From Pseudocercospora fijiensis CIRAD86 (lineage: Eukaryota > Ascomycota > Dothideomycetes > Mycosphaerellales > Mycosphaerellaceae): a stretch of DNA of 64,000 bases. This document shows, piece after piece, positions 9,901 to 22,800 of the stretch. A model generated the notes under the pieces. The model ran no database searches, was not told the DNA's origin, and worked only from the letters and a program-made list of their open reading frames with translations. Position 1 is the stretch's first letter, and each line of letters opens with the position of its first letter. Location of the stretch: assembly GCF_000340215.1 (NCBI RefSeq), contig NW_006921534.1:744001-808000 (forward strand), in the 5' to 3' direction. Position numbers and translations under genes: made by a program.

Positions 9901-11044
9901 CTAAGCTAATAATAGACTTTATTATAGGCCTTCTACCTACTAGGCGTAGGGGTAGCAAGGACGTATATAATGCTATCCTTATTATAGTAGATCGATTTAC
10001 TAAAGGCGCTCGATATATCCCGGCGCGTAAGGATTAGACTGCTATTAATATAGTAGAGGCGCTATAGACTAACATCTTCTGTACCTATTAGGGAACCCCT
10101 AAGGGGATCGTATCCGATCGTAGATCGATACTAACATCTTACTATTAGAGCGAGATTTGCTTGCAGCTAAGACTAAAGCATCGGCTATTAATAGCCTTCT
10201 ATCTATAGACTAACGGTTAAACAGAGAGGCAGAACGCTACTCTATAGCAGTACCTACGTAGTTACATTAACGAGAACCCTAACGACTAGGTCAACCTCCT
10301 ATAACTAGCTAAATTCGTATACAATAACAGTGTCTACTTATCGACTAAGGTGTTACTATATATAGCTATAATAGGCTAGAACGCTGCTATGCTATAAGAC
10401 CTACTATCGCTCGAGGCCGAGCGTAAGGAAAGGGAAGCGCGTTAAGTACTAGAGACACTAGCGGCGATAGAACGTGTCTAGAAGATGCGAGAAATCTACG
10501 CTAAGATAGGTAAGAAGCTAACAAAGGCTTAAGAATACTAAAAGGCCTACTACGATAAGCGTTATACACTAATAACCTTTAAATAAGGCGATATAGTTAT
10601 GCTTAGTACTAAGAACCTCCGCATCCGCAAACACCTATCGCCTAATAGTAAAATAAGGCCTAAGCTCGTACTAAGATACATTAGCCTATTTCGCATCCGA
10701 GAACTAAAGGGCAATAGCTAGGCCTACTAGTTATAGCTTCTACCCTATTATACTATCTATAATACCTTCTATATCTCCCTCCTTAAACTATACTACTAGC
10801 GCGAAGGCGATAAAGCGCCTACTAAGTTAGAAGAAGTCTTAGCTGATAGTGAAGAGCTATAGTCTATAGAACGTATCCTAAAGCATCGGACTAGGTAGGG
10901 CAAGAAGGAGTACCTATTAAGATAGTAGGGCTATTTACCTAAATAGGACTTATAGGAAGCTAAAGCCTCTTTTAAAGACATAACTAAGTTGTTAGATAAG
11001 TATTAGACTAGCGTAAAGAACACGAAGAAGGCTAAGAGCTTATA
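6960..11044 (+). pseudogene. pol of copy A (protease-RT-RNase H-integrase-chromodomain), RIP-broken
   Basis: Protease (LDLGNSVSAL, about 7073-7102) is followed by reverse transcriptase, of which 7586-7987 is still open. The RT active box reads YLDN (8123-8134) instead of YLDD. Next come [14 protein letters not shown] (with TAG for the Gln), RNase H, the integrase zinc-binding and catalytic core (IDFIIGL, VSDR, TNGQTERQN) and a chromodomain (IERILKHRTR, KKEYLLRW) near 10870-10950. A 197-bp solo LTR plus 5-bp duplication splits the region between zinc finger and core. Chromodomain retrotransposons of this group use it to find heterochromatin. Confidence 0.85.
9661..9857 (+). repeat. Solo LTR nested in copy A integrase
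   Basis: A lone 197-bp LTR begins TATTAGG and ends CTTACA, with perfect 5-bp duplications ttcgg on both sides (9656-9660, 9858-9862). Removing it joins the integrase frame as in copies B and D. Its variants (GCAATAGG, CTAGCTCCTT) match copy C rather than A, so it came from a different subfamily member. It was left by LTR-LTR recombination. Confidence 0.93.
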
Positions 11045-12299
11045 ATGCCTATAATGTTACTACTAAGCCTAGGATTAATGCTACCCCCGGGGTGCTATTA
11101 GCTAACTAATTAGCTACAAGCAATTGTTAGCAACAAGAGACAATAAGACTATACTACTATAGTAAACGCGTACCGAGTGTTAACAAGCGCGCTACGACGC
11201 GTTAACTAATTGCCTGCTCTTTTAAAGATTCTACCTCTTTACTAACGCGCCCTATAGGTCCCCCTCTTATTCTTTATTCTATCGAGGCCTCGAGACCTAA
11301 GCGTTCGATAAGGGCGATGTGCGCGCGCGTGCGAATAACGGTAATAAAGGTAATAGTATCGCGCTACGAGCTAGTAGTGCGCCGGCGGCTAACGCGGCTA
11401 TATTAGTAACAGTATTGCCGAGTTGTTATTAGTTAAAGAAGGAAATTAGAAGAAGGTAAAGTTAGCGCTAAGACGACTAGCGCTACTATTGTTAATATTA
11501 CTTGCTATTGTTACTACGCCTATAGATACAACCTTACCTGCACTACGAGCCTAAGGCACCTTTAATTAAAACTTTAATTAAAACTTTAAGGCTAAGTCAA
11601 AGCTTTAAGCCGCTTAAAAGATTAAGTAGACTAATAGACTAACTAACTAAGGGCAAAAACTATAGAGCTAAGCTAGCCGGGGTCGGTCTTGCGGATAATA
11701 GGTTACTCCTCGATCTATCTAACCCTTTAAGCGAGGCGAACCTCTACTACTACACTTATAATAGCCTTTACCTATAAAAACTAGACGAGCTGTGTTTTTT
11801 CTAAAAAGATAAGATAAGATTAACAATTAAAGGCTACTAAATCTAACTAATTAGGGCTAGCGAAACTACGAACAATAATAGCCCTCGTAATAATAAGAAC
11901 AAACCCTCGGAAGCGGACAACCCTCGGAAGCGGACATAGCTAGGTCTTTTAGAGTAGACGCAAAGAACTCGGTACGACATTACGTAGAACGGGGGTAGTG
12001 CTACAATACCCCGTATATCTACCTATTATAGTAGGGAAGGCGCGCTCGTATTATAATTAGTCGATAGTCCTTAATTCTTATAGTTATATATTACTTTATT
12101 GTATACAAGGATGGCGCAGTTAGAGTTAGATATTGTGCTATATTAGAGGTAAGGTTTGAGATAGTTATATAATCGGTAATTGCGTATTTAATTTAGCGCG
12201 GACTAGGAAGCTTGCTAGACCTACTAAGTTAGTAGCGACAGAGGTTAAGAATAGAACATAGACCGGCTACGAGGGCGCGGCCTTTAGAAGGGAAGCGTG
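11045..12299 (+). other. Non-coding tail of copy A between pol and 3' LTR
   Basis: No frame is coherent here, yet the stretch is conserved in all four copies. It includes a tandem pair of a 17-bp motif (CCCTCGGAAGCGGACA core, 11903-11936). It may hold untranslated or packaging signals. Confidence 0.6.
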
Positions 12300-12496
12300 T
12301 GTTAGGACCAAAGAGGTTATACGTAATTAGCATATAACTAGGCTCGAGTGAAGCTAGGGTCTTAATGCCTTAGGCAGGGCTTGGCGCTTAGCGTTAGGCT
12401 AACTAGCCTGCCTTCCTCCCTCTCCTCTTAGATCTCTATCGAATACTACCTATACCTACTACTACCCTATCTACCTGCTAACAGACCCTTCTCATA
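12300..12496 (+). repeat. 3' LTR of copy A
   Basis: 197 bp, starting TGTTAGG and ending CTCATA, followed by the duplication tatta. It differs from the 5' LTR only at a few, mostly transition, positions. Confidence 0.92.
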
Positions 12497-12501
12497 TATT
12501 A

Positions 12502-13239
12502 AGTCTAGTTCTTAACTAATTATTGTCGTATTTAGTATATATCTACTTCGCTATTCTATTACGATAATCCGCGTAACTCTCGTCCTTAATCTCGTTAGCA
12601 GCGTAGCGCCTATTATCGATATAAACCTTCGCTATAGTATTAGTATCTCGAGTAGTATTTAATTTAGCGTTAGTTAGAAGAAGGCCTAGCTCTAAAGATA
12701 GCGGTTATTAATTATCGGATAGGAATAGATAAAGTTATAGATAATATAATAGGCGATATTAAAGCGACTTTATTAGGCAATCGGCTATCTAGTTAGTCCC
12801 TCGCTAATAACCTTAAACTGCCTATTTATAGTACTAAATACTCTCTTAATATAGTTACGAAGCTAAGCGTAGCGGAGGTTATAAATCTCTCGATAATTAG
12901 ATAGTCGTTCTATAAGAACCTAAGTAAGTAAAGTCTCCTATCCTGCCTTAGCAATTCTATATAATAGTTATATAATATTATTACGTATACTACGATACTA
13001 AACTGCTAGCGCAAAGTATACTTAACGTATACGCGGAGAAGCCCGGTTACTCGTATAGATATACTCGGTAGCTAGCTCGGTAGATATACTAGCCGAGCGA
13101 GCTTAGTTAATAGTAAACACTCTACTCTATTCTTAGAGAGGTACGGTTTAGTTCTACTATCTACTACTACGATTAGTAGAGGGTATTCTATACGTTACTA
13201 TAGACCTATTTCCTTATAGTTCTAAACTGTCTACCCTTT
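12502..13239. other. RIP-degraded repeat DNA
   Basis: AT-rich, TA-loaded sequence without a readable domain. It is the continuation of the DNA at 3385-4143 into which copy A jumped and runs into the gag remnant that follows, so it may include the LTR or leader of that older retroelement. I could not find a second LTR copy. Confidence 0.45.
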
Positions 13240-14358
13240 ATAGCGGCCTATAGAACCCCGAAAGATAAACGTAAGAGATCCGAATACACTAGGCGTAGAA
13301 ACTATATAAAATAATATACTAGGAGCGCTAGCGGCATTAGAGAACAACGCGGCGATATAATAATACGAAGCCGAATATTAGGCGCGCCGAGAAGCGACCT
13401 ACCTATAGCTCGAACGATTCCTAGCTAAGTAAGAAGTACTTAGACTAGAAGTATAGGCTTAAGAAGCTAAGCAAGAGAATACGCGTCTTCGTACCCTTAG
13501 GGACGCTAGCGATATATAGGCTCTAAGTAGCGGTACCGCCGGCGAGGGTCCTACGATAACCCCTTCCTTAGGTAATAACGACGACGAAGACGAGGTAGAG
13601 TTAGCTAATAAGTCGATTTAGAGACCTAAATCTTAGAGAGCTAAATCTCTCTTTTATCGACTACCTCTTTCTAGAAGTACGCTAAGCGTAGCTACTATAC
13701 CTAGTATAAGCTACGTAGTCGCTAGTCGTACGGCTATTAAGCCTCGCCTAAAGGGACCTAAGTCCTTTAAAGGCGATATAAATAAGGAATCGAGGCGATT
13801 CCTTCGAGAACTTTCTATTACCTTTACGCTATTCGGAGCTACCTATTATACGGACGAAACTAAGGTGCTTTATAGTATTATATACCTTATAGGCGATACG
13901 TAGGAGCGATAGTATAATAAAAACAGCCTTAAGGACCTATAGAACTATACCTACTAGGACTTTAAAACCTTCTATTAGGACTACGTTAGGGACCCTATAA
14001 ACCGTATACTCGACGTAACCCTCGAATATAAGGTAGCCCGTTAGCGTAAGGGACAGTTAGTCTAAAGCTTTGCCCTTAAGCTCGTAGTAATCGAAGACTA
14101 ACTTAGCGACTATAGCGAGGAGTATAGGATTCGCTACCTCCTCGTTAAACTCTAGCTAGCGATTCGTAGCGCGATTATTAAATACTATACGGTACTAACG
14201 ACGCGTTACAAACTCGTATAGCTTGCGACGCGTATCGAGACCTCTAATAAGCCGTCTAGTAAACCTAAGGATCGTAACTACGATAAAACTAGATATATTA
14301 AAGGTAAGAAGTATTAATCTAATAGTTACGCCCGTAACCCGTAGTTAAATCGCGACCG
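13240..14358 (+). pseudogene. gag remnant of a second LTR-retrotransposon family
   Basis: Read through RIP stops, this encodes a typical retrotransposon Gag. A Glu/Ala/Gln-rich coiled N-terminal part and an acidic patch (NNDDEDEVE) come first. The conserved Gag core follows: KSFKGD, SRRFLRELSITFTLFGA, DETKVLYSIIYLIGD, then VRDPINR and YSEEYRIRYLLVKL. It is unrelated in sequence to the gag of copies A-D. No pol follows; instead a minisatellite starts near 14370, so the element is truncated. Family membership is from motif recognition. Confidence 0.7.
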
Positions 14359-14369
14359 TAAAGTTGCTA

Positions 14370-15275
14370 CGTTCCGAATTAGACTTACTATACGCGTTCC
14401 GGATAAGACTTAGTATAAGCGTTTTAGATTGGAATTACTATATAGCGCATTCTAAAGCGTTCCGGATAGTACTACTCGCTATAGACATCTCGGATAGTTA
14501 CATCTATAAGCATTTTAAATATTACTACTTACTATAAGCGTTTTTTAGTTAGATTTACTATAGGCGTTTTGGATTAGACTTGCTATAAATATTCTATATA
14601 GTACTTACTATAGGTATCTTAGATAGTACTACTTGCTATAAGCGTTTTTAATAGTACTTACTATCGGCGTTCCGAATTAGACCGTTACTATACGCGTTCC
14701 GGATAGTATTTGCTATACGCGTTCTAGATAAGACTTAGTATAAGCGTTTTAGATTAGAATTGCTATATAGCGCGTTCTAAATAGAACTTAGTATAGGCGT
14801 TATAGATAGTAGTACTAACTATTAGCGCTTTAGATTAGACTTACTATACGCGTTCCGAATACTAAATAGTACTTAGTATTATAAAGGTTCTAAATAAGAA
14901 TTGCTATAAGTACTCTAGACTAAAATTACTATAAGCGTTTTAGTACGGTTTTAGATAAGACTTGCTATACGCCTTATAGGTAGTACTTACTATAAGCGTT
15001 CCGACTCGGAAAGGACTACTTACTATAGATATTCTAAATAGTGCTCGCTATAGGTATTCCGGATAGTAATTGCTATAGGCGTATTCTAGAAGTAGTTACT
15101 ATAGATGTTTTAGACTATCTTACTATAAGCGTTTCTAATAGTGCTCGCTATAAGCGTTTCTAAATAGTGCTTTCTAATACCTGTAACGCGTTTAGGATTA
15201 ATATTACTATTAGCGTTTTAGATATAACTTACTATACGCGTTTCAGATTAGGCCTGCTATAGGCGTCCTAGATAA
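14370..15275. repeat. Degenerate minisatellite, unit about 27 bp
   Basis: About 33 imperfect tandem units share the core CTTACTATAAGCGTTYYGGA (mean period about 27 bp). Differences between units are largely C/T and G/A, as expected from RIP acting on a tandem array. It begins just after the gag remnant and stops at the border with normal DNA near 15280. Confidence 0.8.
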
Positions 15276-15603
15276 GACTTTAGCCACTCGTCGCCTTAGG
15301 CTTCTCGTGTGGCTCTTCGAGCCACATAAGCACTAGTCCAACGATGACGAGCTAGATCTGCAAGCGAAACCTTGCTTCAACAACTCATCAGTCATGTGGC
15401 AACGTGCTGCTTCGACATTGCAACAACATATGTGTACGAAGGTCCTAAAGCCCGAAGTAGGAAGCGGACGGTGGATGACATGAAAGAATGAAAAGGCGAT
15501 CGATCAGGAATCGATCGCAGTTGCAAAACATCATACGACAGTGTGAGACAGTCAGCCACTCCGGTGCATCATCATATCTACAACCATTTCTCTCTCGACG
15601 AGA
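15276..15603 (+). other. Upstream region of the sphingomyelinase gene
   Basis: Normal composition resumes here. It contains a perfect 8-bp hairpin with a 3-nt loop (15308-15326, TGTGGCTC/GAGCCACA) close to the repeat border. No clear TATA box was identified. Confidence 0.4.
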
Positions 15604-17490
15604 ATGAGGCGGTTGCGGAGCCTTGCATATGCATGCTTGCTGACAGCCGGGACTGCGTCGCAGGAGAGACCATCTGACGACCAAGTCCTCACGGAGATCG
15701 CGAGCACTGCATCATGTGCTGAGTGCCGGACAGTGCTCTTCAGCCTAAAGGCCCTAGCACGCTTCGGCGACCAAGCTGTTGTCAATGCACTGACAACAGG
15801 ATGCATCCGAGCTGGAGCGGAAGATGAAGACGTTTGCAAAGGTATCATTGCCCAGGAAGGACCAATCGTAGCTCGAACTGTCAGGAACATTGCCATACCA
15901 TCACGTGCTTCCGACCTCTTATGCACAGTCCTTCTAGCGCAATGCGATGTGCCAAAAGTACGACCTCATCGAATCAAATTCCCAAAGCCAAAGCCAAACA
16001 TCACACGACCTGCACCAAGTGGTCAGAAGCCCACTATATTTGTGCATTTCAGCGATGTTCATGTCGACCTTGACTACGAAGTGGGCAGCAGTGCCAATTG
16101 CTCAAAGCCAATCTGCTGCCGGTCATTCACTCCATCAGACGCACCTGGCAACAACTCTTATCCAGCTGGGCCTTACGGAAATCATAATTGTGATTCTCCA
16201 AAGACACTAGAGCAGAGCTTTTACAATGCGATGGAGAGATTTGCACCTGATGCAAAATTCGCGCTCTTTACTGGGGACGTTCCCGAGCATCATGTCTGGC
16301 TTGTCAATCAATCCAGCGTGACTCGCAGCATCGAGGACACTTACCAGGAAATGTCATCGACCTTGAGAATGCCGGTCTACGGAACGCTTGGAAACCACGA
16401 AGCCGCCCCGGTAAACAGCTACCCCTTCAAAGGGGTTGTCGATCCCATCAGTAGTCAATGGGTCTACGATGTTGTGTCGAATGCTTGGTCAAAATGGATT
16501 GGCAAAGAGTCCAGAACTGCAGACGAATATGGAGCATACTCATACAAAGTGCCAAACACGAATCTCCGTATCATCTCACTGAACACGAACCTCTTCTACA
16601 AGTTCAACCTTTGGGTGTACGAGGCGGACATGCAGTACGATCCAAATCGACAATTCAAATGGCTAGTAGATGAGCTCCAGTCTGCTGAAGACGCCAGGGA
16701 ACGAGTATACATTATGGGACATATGCCACCTGGAGTCAACGATGCTTTGCATGATGGCTCCAACCATCTCGATCAAATCGTGAACCGCTACGATGCTACA
16801 ATAGCGGCCATGTTCTGGGGTAAGTGGTGAGGAGTGATCATTTTGATAACCAAGCTAACGGACGTAGGTCACACGCACAAGGAGTCTTTTGAGCTGAGCT
16901 ACAGCAATCACTCTGATCTATCTCATGAAACGGCCAGCATGGTGTCTTACATCTCACCGAGTCTGACACCGACTTCGGGCTCTCCAGCTTTCCGCGTTCT
17001 TACAGTCGATCCGGTCACCTTTGGCATTCTCGATGTTACAACATATTCCGCTCCACTCGAGCATCCGAAATACCAGCAAGGTCCCATGTGGAGCAAATAT
17101 GCATCAGCAAAAGAAACGTATGGCCAACTCGTCGGATTGACGGACCCGTCCTCAGAGTTGACACCTGCCTTCTGGCACAACGTCACGGAAGCCTTCGAAA
17201 GCGATGACGATGCTTTCCAGGCATACTTTGCTCGAAAGAGTCGGGGCTGGGATAACAGTACATGCACTGGTGACTGTAAGAAGGATGAGATATGCCAAAT
17301 TCGAGCCGCTGAGGCGCAGTATAATTGTCAGGTACCCAATAGACGATTCCCATCGGACAAGAGCACAAGAAAAATCGGTCTCAGACATGATGGCGATGAG
17401 TGTTCTAGCAGTGGACTTGCCGCTATTTTGCAGAGCATTTCAAGCAAAGCGGCGCAGAGACAGCTGAGGCAGGCGAAGCAGGAGCTTTGA
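15604..17490 (+). CDS. Secreted acid sphingomyelinase-like phosphodiesterase, two exons
   Basis: Calcineurin-like metallophosphoesterase of the acid sphingomyelinase family, expected to cleave sphingomyelin or a related phosphodiester in the secretory pathway or outside the cell. Exons 15604-16819 and 16868-17490 give 612 aa. The 48-nt intron (GTAAGT, GCTAACG branch, TAG) is needed because the unspliced frame stops at TGA, and splicing creates the metal-binding FWGHTHKE motif. An N-terminal signal peptide is followed by a Cys-rich saposin-B-type domain (about residues 30-120). The metal ligands lie in SDVHVDLDY (about 150), GDVPEHH (about 225), GNHEAAP (about 263), GHMPPG (about 372) and GHTH (about 406). 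A Cys-containing C-terminal region follows. All catalytic motifs are intact. The gene stands alone in a ~2.7-kb island between RIP blocks. Substrate is inferred from the family. Confidence 0.9.
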
Positions 17491-17990
17491 GCCCACTCCC
17501 CACCCTCACGTTTTTTCTTCTTGGATAGACATGGGAATAGCATGATGTTAGACTGTAATTCTCCGAAGTACTATCCGAGACTCCCCGGATGAAGTTGTCG
17601 GTTGATATTCTACGCTCTCATCACCGCTGCGTACTTCCAATTGTGTGGCAGACTGTTTGACGCTGAGAGCTGCCTCCTTCTCAGGCTCTTCATAGTGACT
17701 TCTTCCACGACGCATGCACCTTTCACCCTCCACCTTTCATTCTCTTTGTGGTTTAGCGGCAAAGAGAGTAAGCAGGTACGATATCAGTCAAAGGTGCGAT
17801 AGTGGAAGGTGCGTGTTGTGCCTGCCTACCCCTTGCGTGCAAATAGGAAGGAGCTAAACCGGAGATAGGATAAGATCTCGTTCTCGATCCGCGGAGGCTT
17901 ACGAGAGCCGACCTGGGTTTCTCGTGCAATCCGACAGGGTAGTAGCTGCGGGATGTTTCAGTTTCTTCGAGGCACTAATAAGAGTAGTAG
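17491..17990. other. Downstream flank of the sphingomyelinase gene
   Basis: Normal-composition DNA with the presumed 3' untranslated region. The short open frames show no recognisable protein. The RIP block resumes around 17990-18010. Confidence 0.45.
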
Positions 17991-19551
17991 GACTAGGGAT
18001 GTTAGAATACACACTCCCGGAAGTGCAGCCTTTGTATATAGTGTAATACACCCGAGTATACCCGTATACTATAACTTATTAGGCAACGCGTAACTAGGTA
18101 TATACTAGGGAGAAAGGTTAGGGCTACTAAGGCTATAGACTACTATATAGTATAATTAGCTAAATGTCCGCGATTCCTTTAACCTAAGAGCCTCTCGTTA
18201 GTTCTTAAATAGCCGATACTTCTACCGACTAGGTCTATATATTATTATCTAGACCTAAGTATATAGTAGCTCCTATAAGGTAGTATTAAATCTAGTAGTA
18301 TTATTAGCCTCCTATGTCTCGTATACGGCAATAGCTACTATAGGAGCAAATGCCTCTCGTAGTAGGTCTTATAGTATATCGTAGAAGTCGTCGTTATTAT
18401 TACTACTAGTATTAAGTCTATACCTAATCTATAGGTTCTAAGAGTAATAGACTAGTATCTCTATATACTCGTAAAATAGGCGATTATAGCGAAGGTTATA
18501 AATAAAGCTATAAGCTAACTAGTTACGCTTAGGAGTACTAGTTATTAGATAGATTAGTAAAGCTAGTATATATAACTTAGCGAGTTTAGGATACTCGCTT
18601 TTAATAAGGTTATACTACTATAATAACGAGCTTATATTCTTTACCGCCTACTAGACGATATTATTACTAAACACGCCGCTACGGTTACGTAGAGTATAGA
18701 GATTAGCAAGTAATAAGGCCGCTTTGTCTTTAACCTCGGCGGTAGACTCTAGTACGTATTTAAAGCTAGGTCGGCAGCTATTACGGCCTTATAGAGTATA
18801 CTATTTAGTAAGGTATCTAGTAAGTCTATAGATCTCGCCGTTACTAACTAGAATAGCCTATTTGTCCGGATCTTACCGCTCTCGAGTAGTAGCGAGATAC
18901 GCTATAATTATTAGGGGATAATATAGCTCGTCGTATCGAATACTAATTATTTCGGTAATAGTATTTATAAGAATAAAGTTATTAATAAAGGACTAGTTCT
19001 AAAGCTATCTATAATTAGAGTATATATACGAGAGTAATAGTTTATCGATTTCGAGGGCAATAGTAACCTTAAGGAAGGGTTCTATTAGTTTAATATATCT
19101 GCGAGTTATTAGCAATAGTAGGCCTTACTAAGTAGCTAGAGAATATATAATCGTCTAAGCGCTTCTAGAAGCTATTATTCTTAGTAAGATAGCAAATATA
19201 CTTCTAAGTAGCGCGCTCCTTACTACTTAAGCCTATTAATAGGAGGTATTCCTATATACGAAGTGCGTATATCTAGAAGCGGTTCTCGAAGACTACCCGA
19301 GTATAGTATAGCTAAACTTACTAGCAAGTATTTCTAGGACTTTAAAACCGCCGTACTTTCCTATTACTAAGTTATAGAAATAGTTTAAATAGAAGATAGG
19401 TATTCTTAAAGCAGTTTAAGACCGCTATAATCTTAGTATAGAACGAGTCTATAGTAGTATAAATTATATAATTATAAAAATCGTTTATAGGCAATTTAGT
19501 AGTATAGGAGTAGCAACCTAAGGTAGGAGCTTTTTAATATCTCTATATCTA

Positions 19552-19747
19552 TGTTAGAGCCAAAGAGGCTATACGTAATTAGCATGTGATTAGGCCGAGT
19601 GAAGCTAGGGTCTCAGTGCCTTAGGCAGGGCTAGCGCTTAGCGTTAGGCTAACTAGCCTGCCTTCCTCCCTCTCCTCTTAGATCTCTATCGAATACTACC
19701 TATACCTACTACTACACTATCTACCTGCTAATATAACCCTTCTTATA
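19552..19747 (+). repeat. 5' LTR of copy B
   Basis: 196 bp, TGTTAG start. ATCGAATACTA at 19688-19698 is complementary to the 11 nt after the LTR (19748-19758). Confidence 0.92.
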
Positions 19748-19839
19748 TAGTATTCGATCTACCCTTTAAGGGTAGCAGCTAGATAGTCCTTATTTCAAGC
19801 TTTTAGCGGTATAGCTACGAAAACTATCGATTTAACTAT

Positions 19840-22800
19840 ATTACGCCTAAAGAACGGGACCTATACGTACTATTCTATTAAAACAACCGTACTAATCATT
19901 AAGCAAGGCCTTCTATACGGCCTATTACACTAAGTTAAGCATACTAGGCCGATACCTACTAATTCCGCTATATCCGTATCTTAGGGGCTAACAATATATT
20001 ATTAGTGTCGCCCCTTATAATAGCCGGTTTATTACGAAACAACAACCGTGCTACCGCTAGTAGCGCTAGCAACGACAACGCTAGTAGCACAGTGCCTACT
20101 GAAGTGCCTACTAAAGTGCCTCCTACTAAGGTGCCTACTAAAGAGCCTACTAGAGGGCCTACTAAAGAACCTATAATCGAAGGGGATAACCTATCGTTGC
20201 CCGTTAACGATATTCTTAGCAATATTGTTAACCGTCGATATAGCTAACTAGCCTTTAGGCCCTAACTAGTAGCGAGACTTTAAGGAGCTACTCAAAACAG
20301 GCTTACTGCCTTGCGCTAAGAACAATAGCTAAAGGATAATCTCCTCGAAATTCGCCGCCTATAAGAAGCCCTAGCAACTAATACTAAACTAATAGCAGGG
20401 CCTTCCTCTCTATCTATTTTAGTCTAAAAGAAGGATGCTAAACTCAAGGACTATACCGTATTTAATAGCTCTAGTCGGAAACAATACAACGACTACATTC
20501 GTAACTGTAAGCTTAACTAACGAAACGCACTAAGGGCTCTACTAAATGACTATTTACTAGCCGTCTATGCTATATAGTACATTAACGGCGACCTAAAACG
20601 CACCTAGGATAACCATTTCGACTCCCTTAATAACTAGACTACTATTTAGTAGCAGACCTATAAAACTATTATGCTAGACACCCTTAGAAACCCTATACTA
20701 AGGCAATAACACGCTTAGGACTAGTACCTTCGAGCTAAACAAAAGACTAATCAATCGGCTCGCTTATTTAAGGCCTATTTAAAGACCCTCGAAGACGACC
20801 TCCCGACTAAAACTAATTCTATCTAGATCTCCGAAATACGCCCTAAATTGAGATAGGAATTGGTCCTTAAATTGGACCGCCGCCGTGTGTTTAAATAGGC
20901 TAATCTTATACGTATTTAATTTATAGTTAAAGTCGAAACTACTAAACGAGCTATCTAGCTCTAGTAACGACTAGAATCAAGGATCCGACCTGCTAGCAAC
21001 CGTAGCAACCGTAGCCGCGGAGGAAACCAAGGTTCCTACTAAGATAACAATGCTAACAATAGGAATAGTAACGACCGCGGAAGAGGTCGTAGCCGACGGC
21101 TATATAGAGGAGGCCGTAATAGGGGCCGTAGAAGGGGCTCGTATCCCTATAACGCTAACCGCTCGACTAATAGCAGCTATAGCAACCTCCTAACTAGATT
21201 GAAGTGCTTCAATTACGATAGTACTAGCTATCTACTAGGCTAATGCGACAAACCTAGGGATTAGGCCCGAGTCGACCGTACTACCGCCGAGTACCGAAAG
21301 CACCTCTTAGTAGCTAACGCTACCCCTATAGGCTAACCTTCTAATTAGTCGAAAAAAGAATAAGCGCCGCACTAACTGTTAGCCTTATACGGCGTAAGAC
21401 TATCGACATTATACTAGCTATTATACGTACCTATCTCGTATTAAACACGTATAGAACTAACTATAAGACTAAGGTTACACTAGATCTAGGAAATTCGGTT
21501 AGTGCCCTTATTAGCTATCGCCTAGCTAAGCAATTAGACCTTCGATAACTGCCTAGGACTAACCTACTAACCCTTGCTTAGTTTAATAACGCTCGGCACT
21601 TGACCTACGGAGCCTACTATGTCTATATAGCCCTAAGAGACGACCTCGGTAATAAGCGCCTGCTAAACTTTACTGCCTACGCAGTAGACATAGACAGCCT
21701 CCTATCTAACATTGTTATTAGCAACCCTGTTCTTAAGTACTATGCTATAGTTATAGACTTAGGTAGTCAATAATAGCGATTTAGAATCGCTAGGAAAGAG
21801 GACATTAAATATATTAATGTTAGCGAGTGCCCTAATAATATTAGGGTCCTATTTATTAGCAACCTAACCCTAGCTAATCCGACGGTCGGACGGCCGACCT
21901 GCTCGGTAGTAATAACGATAAACTAGTGCCCCCTAATAGTATAGATCCTAAACAACTTAAGCGTATACTAGAACCTGTTCGAGAGACCTATATTAATGTG
22001 TTTAAATACCACTTAGTATCGACATTGCCTATATTTAAAGAGACGGACTATAAGATTAATATTATAGAGGGCAAGGAGGTTCCTTTTAGCCCCCTCTATA
22101 ACCTTAGTAAACGAGAGCTTGCTATATTACGCAAGTATCTAGAGGAAAACCTAGCTAATAGCCGGATACGATATAGTAACAGCCCTACTAGTGCACCTAT
22201 CCTATTCGTACTAAAGAAGGATAGTAGCCTACGCCTATATATTAATTATCGTAGGCTTAACGCTGTTACTATTAAAGACCGCTGTCTACTCCCGCCTACT
22301 AATAAGACCCTCGACCGCCTTTCTAGTACCTACTACTATACTATATTAGACATTAAGGACGCCTACTACCGCATCTGTATTCGTAAGGGCGACAAATAGA
22401 AGACAGCCTTCCGCACTCGCTATAGCTATTTCGAGTACTTAGTTACACTATTTAGGCTAGCTAATGCCCCTGCTACATTCTAGTCCTATATTAATCGGGC
22501 CTTGTCCGGCCTACTAGACTACCTTTGTGTAGTTTACCTAGATAACATCCTAGTTTATATACACTCCCCTAACATCGCGGAGTACTAGGCTATAGTCCGT
22601 AAGGTGCTCGATCGCTTGCGAGCCTATAGACTATATTGCAAGCCTTCTAAATACACCTTCGCCGCTAAGGAGGTAGCCTTCCTTAGCTTTATCGTATTAA
22701 CTAATAGTGTTAAGGCTAATCCTAATCGGATTAAGACTATTACTAAATAGCCTATTCCTACGTCTATTAAGGAGCTTTAATTATTCCTAGGTTTTGCTAA

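Larger units (their letters stand above)
4149..12496 (+). mobile_element. Ty3/Gypsy chromodomain retrotransposon, copy A
   Basis: LTRs at 4149-4345 and 12300-12496 (197 bp each, TG...CA type ends softened by RIP) are flanked by the 5-bp duplication tatta (4144-4148 and 12497-12501). Order inside: primer site, gag with zinc knuckle, protease, reverse transcriptase, RNase H, integrase, chromodomain, then about 1.25 kb of non-coding DNA before the 3' LTR. Two later insertions interrupt it: a 972-bp inverted-repeat element in gag (4847-5818) and a solo LTR in the integrase region (9661-9857). Every frame is broken by TAG/TAA from RIP. A and B share LTR variants (CTCTTAGATCTCTATC) that C and D lack. 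Confidence 0.95.
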
